From Streptococcus taonis (GTDB taxonomy: Bacteria > Bacillota > Bacilli > Lactobacillales > Streptococcaceae), in contig NZ_JARZZP010000005.1 of NCBI RefSeq assembly GCF_029948085.1, positions 1-64,000 on the forward strand: 64,000 nt of DNA, in the 5' to 3' direction. Below the pieces are notes generated by a model. It was not told where the DNA came from and searched no databases. It saw nothing but the letters and a program-made list of their open reading frames with translations. This document shows positions 63,908 to 64,000 of this stretch, in pieces (position 1 is the first letter of the stretch; the number at the start of each line of letters is the position of its first letter). The position numbers were made by a program, and so were the translations under genes.

Positions 63908-64000
63908 ATGACTAAACGACTTCTAGTTTTAGAAGATGGAACAATTTTTGAAGGAAAAGCCTTTGGGGCTGATATTGATGTAACTGGTGAAATCGTCTTT
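63908..64000 (+). CDS. carA: Carbamoyl-phosphate synthase small subunit, 5' part
   Basis: 31 codons only; [20 protein letters not shown] is the start of CarA. It supplies carbamoyl phosphate to PyrB. The gene runs out of the window. ATG follows GAGAGGTG, 49 bases after pyrB. Confidence 0.88.
   Translation, partial: MTKRLLVLEDGTIFEGKAFGADIDVTGEIVF

Overview
The window comes from the chromosome of a mitis-group Streptococcus (S. mitis/S. oralis/S. pneumoniae relatives). The evidence is AT-rich low-GC coding, BOX (boxA-B-C and boxA-C) and RUP intergenic repeats of the pneumococcal type, choline-binding-repeat surface proteins, a CppA homologue, and a core gene set (zapA-cvpA-mutS2, recD2, lepB, rnhC, lemA-htpX, nth, pyrR-pyrB-carA) in streptococcal style. 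No rRNA or tRNA genes were recognised.

Region 1 (1-2510) is the 3' part of a repetitive Mub-like LPXTG adhesin, its terminator and a truncated RUP-like scrap. Region 2 (2511-28600) is a complete 26 kb integrative and conjugative element (ICE) of the Tn916/ICESt3 superfamily, bounded by a perfect 58-bp direct repeat that carries the promoter of the trigger-factor gene tig. From left to right it has a RelB/YafQ-type toxin-antitoxin pair; an ImmR/ImmA-type repressor and metallopeptidase on the minus strand; a promoter divergent from immR that feeds an ~0.8 kb gene-free transcribed stretch ending in a strong terminator, which looks like a large structured RNA; an XRE regulator and small ORFs; two surface-protein cargo genes (a choline-binding surface-exclusion protein and an antigen I/II adhesin); DUF961 proteins; an FtsK-like coupling protein; an oriT-like region; a MobT-like relaxase; a double-HTH regulator; an ArdA-like anti-restriction cluster; the TcpC/D/E, VirB4, VirB6 and CwlT mating channel; a small LPXTG protein; and xis and int. 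No antibiotic-resistance gene is present.

Region 3 (28600-39700) holds tig, then recD2, lepB and rnhC on the minus strand, zapA-cvpA-mutS2 on the plus strand, an IS3-family remnant and a choline-binding amidase. Region 4 (39800-54500) holds a DUF3397 membrane protein, a dicarboxylate/amino-acid symporter paired with an ATP-grasp ligase, YihY, an NhaP antiporter, an rRNA-type methyltransferase with a radical SAM protein, a glucose-type PTS (IICBA) behind a LacI-family operator, CppA, a serine hydrolase, an EamA transporter and a broken CPBP protease gene. Region 5 (54600-64000) holds a uracil permease and a pyrR-pyrB-carA operon, both behind PyrR-type attenuator leaders, plus rsmG, lemA-htpX, an ABC-F ATPase with a possible attenuator, a DUF177 protein and an endonuclease III lacking two of its four Fe-S cysteines.

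Most notable is the ICE control region at 4.58-5.63 kb. Two divergent promoters share one -10 region and a 20-bp palindrome, so either the repressor or the long RNA should be transcribed. The RNA shows an 18-bp long-range helix and several local hairpins. All functional statements come from reading motifs by eye; no database search was run.
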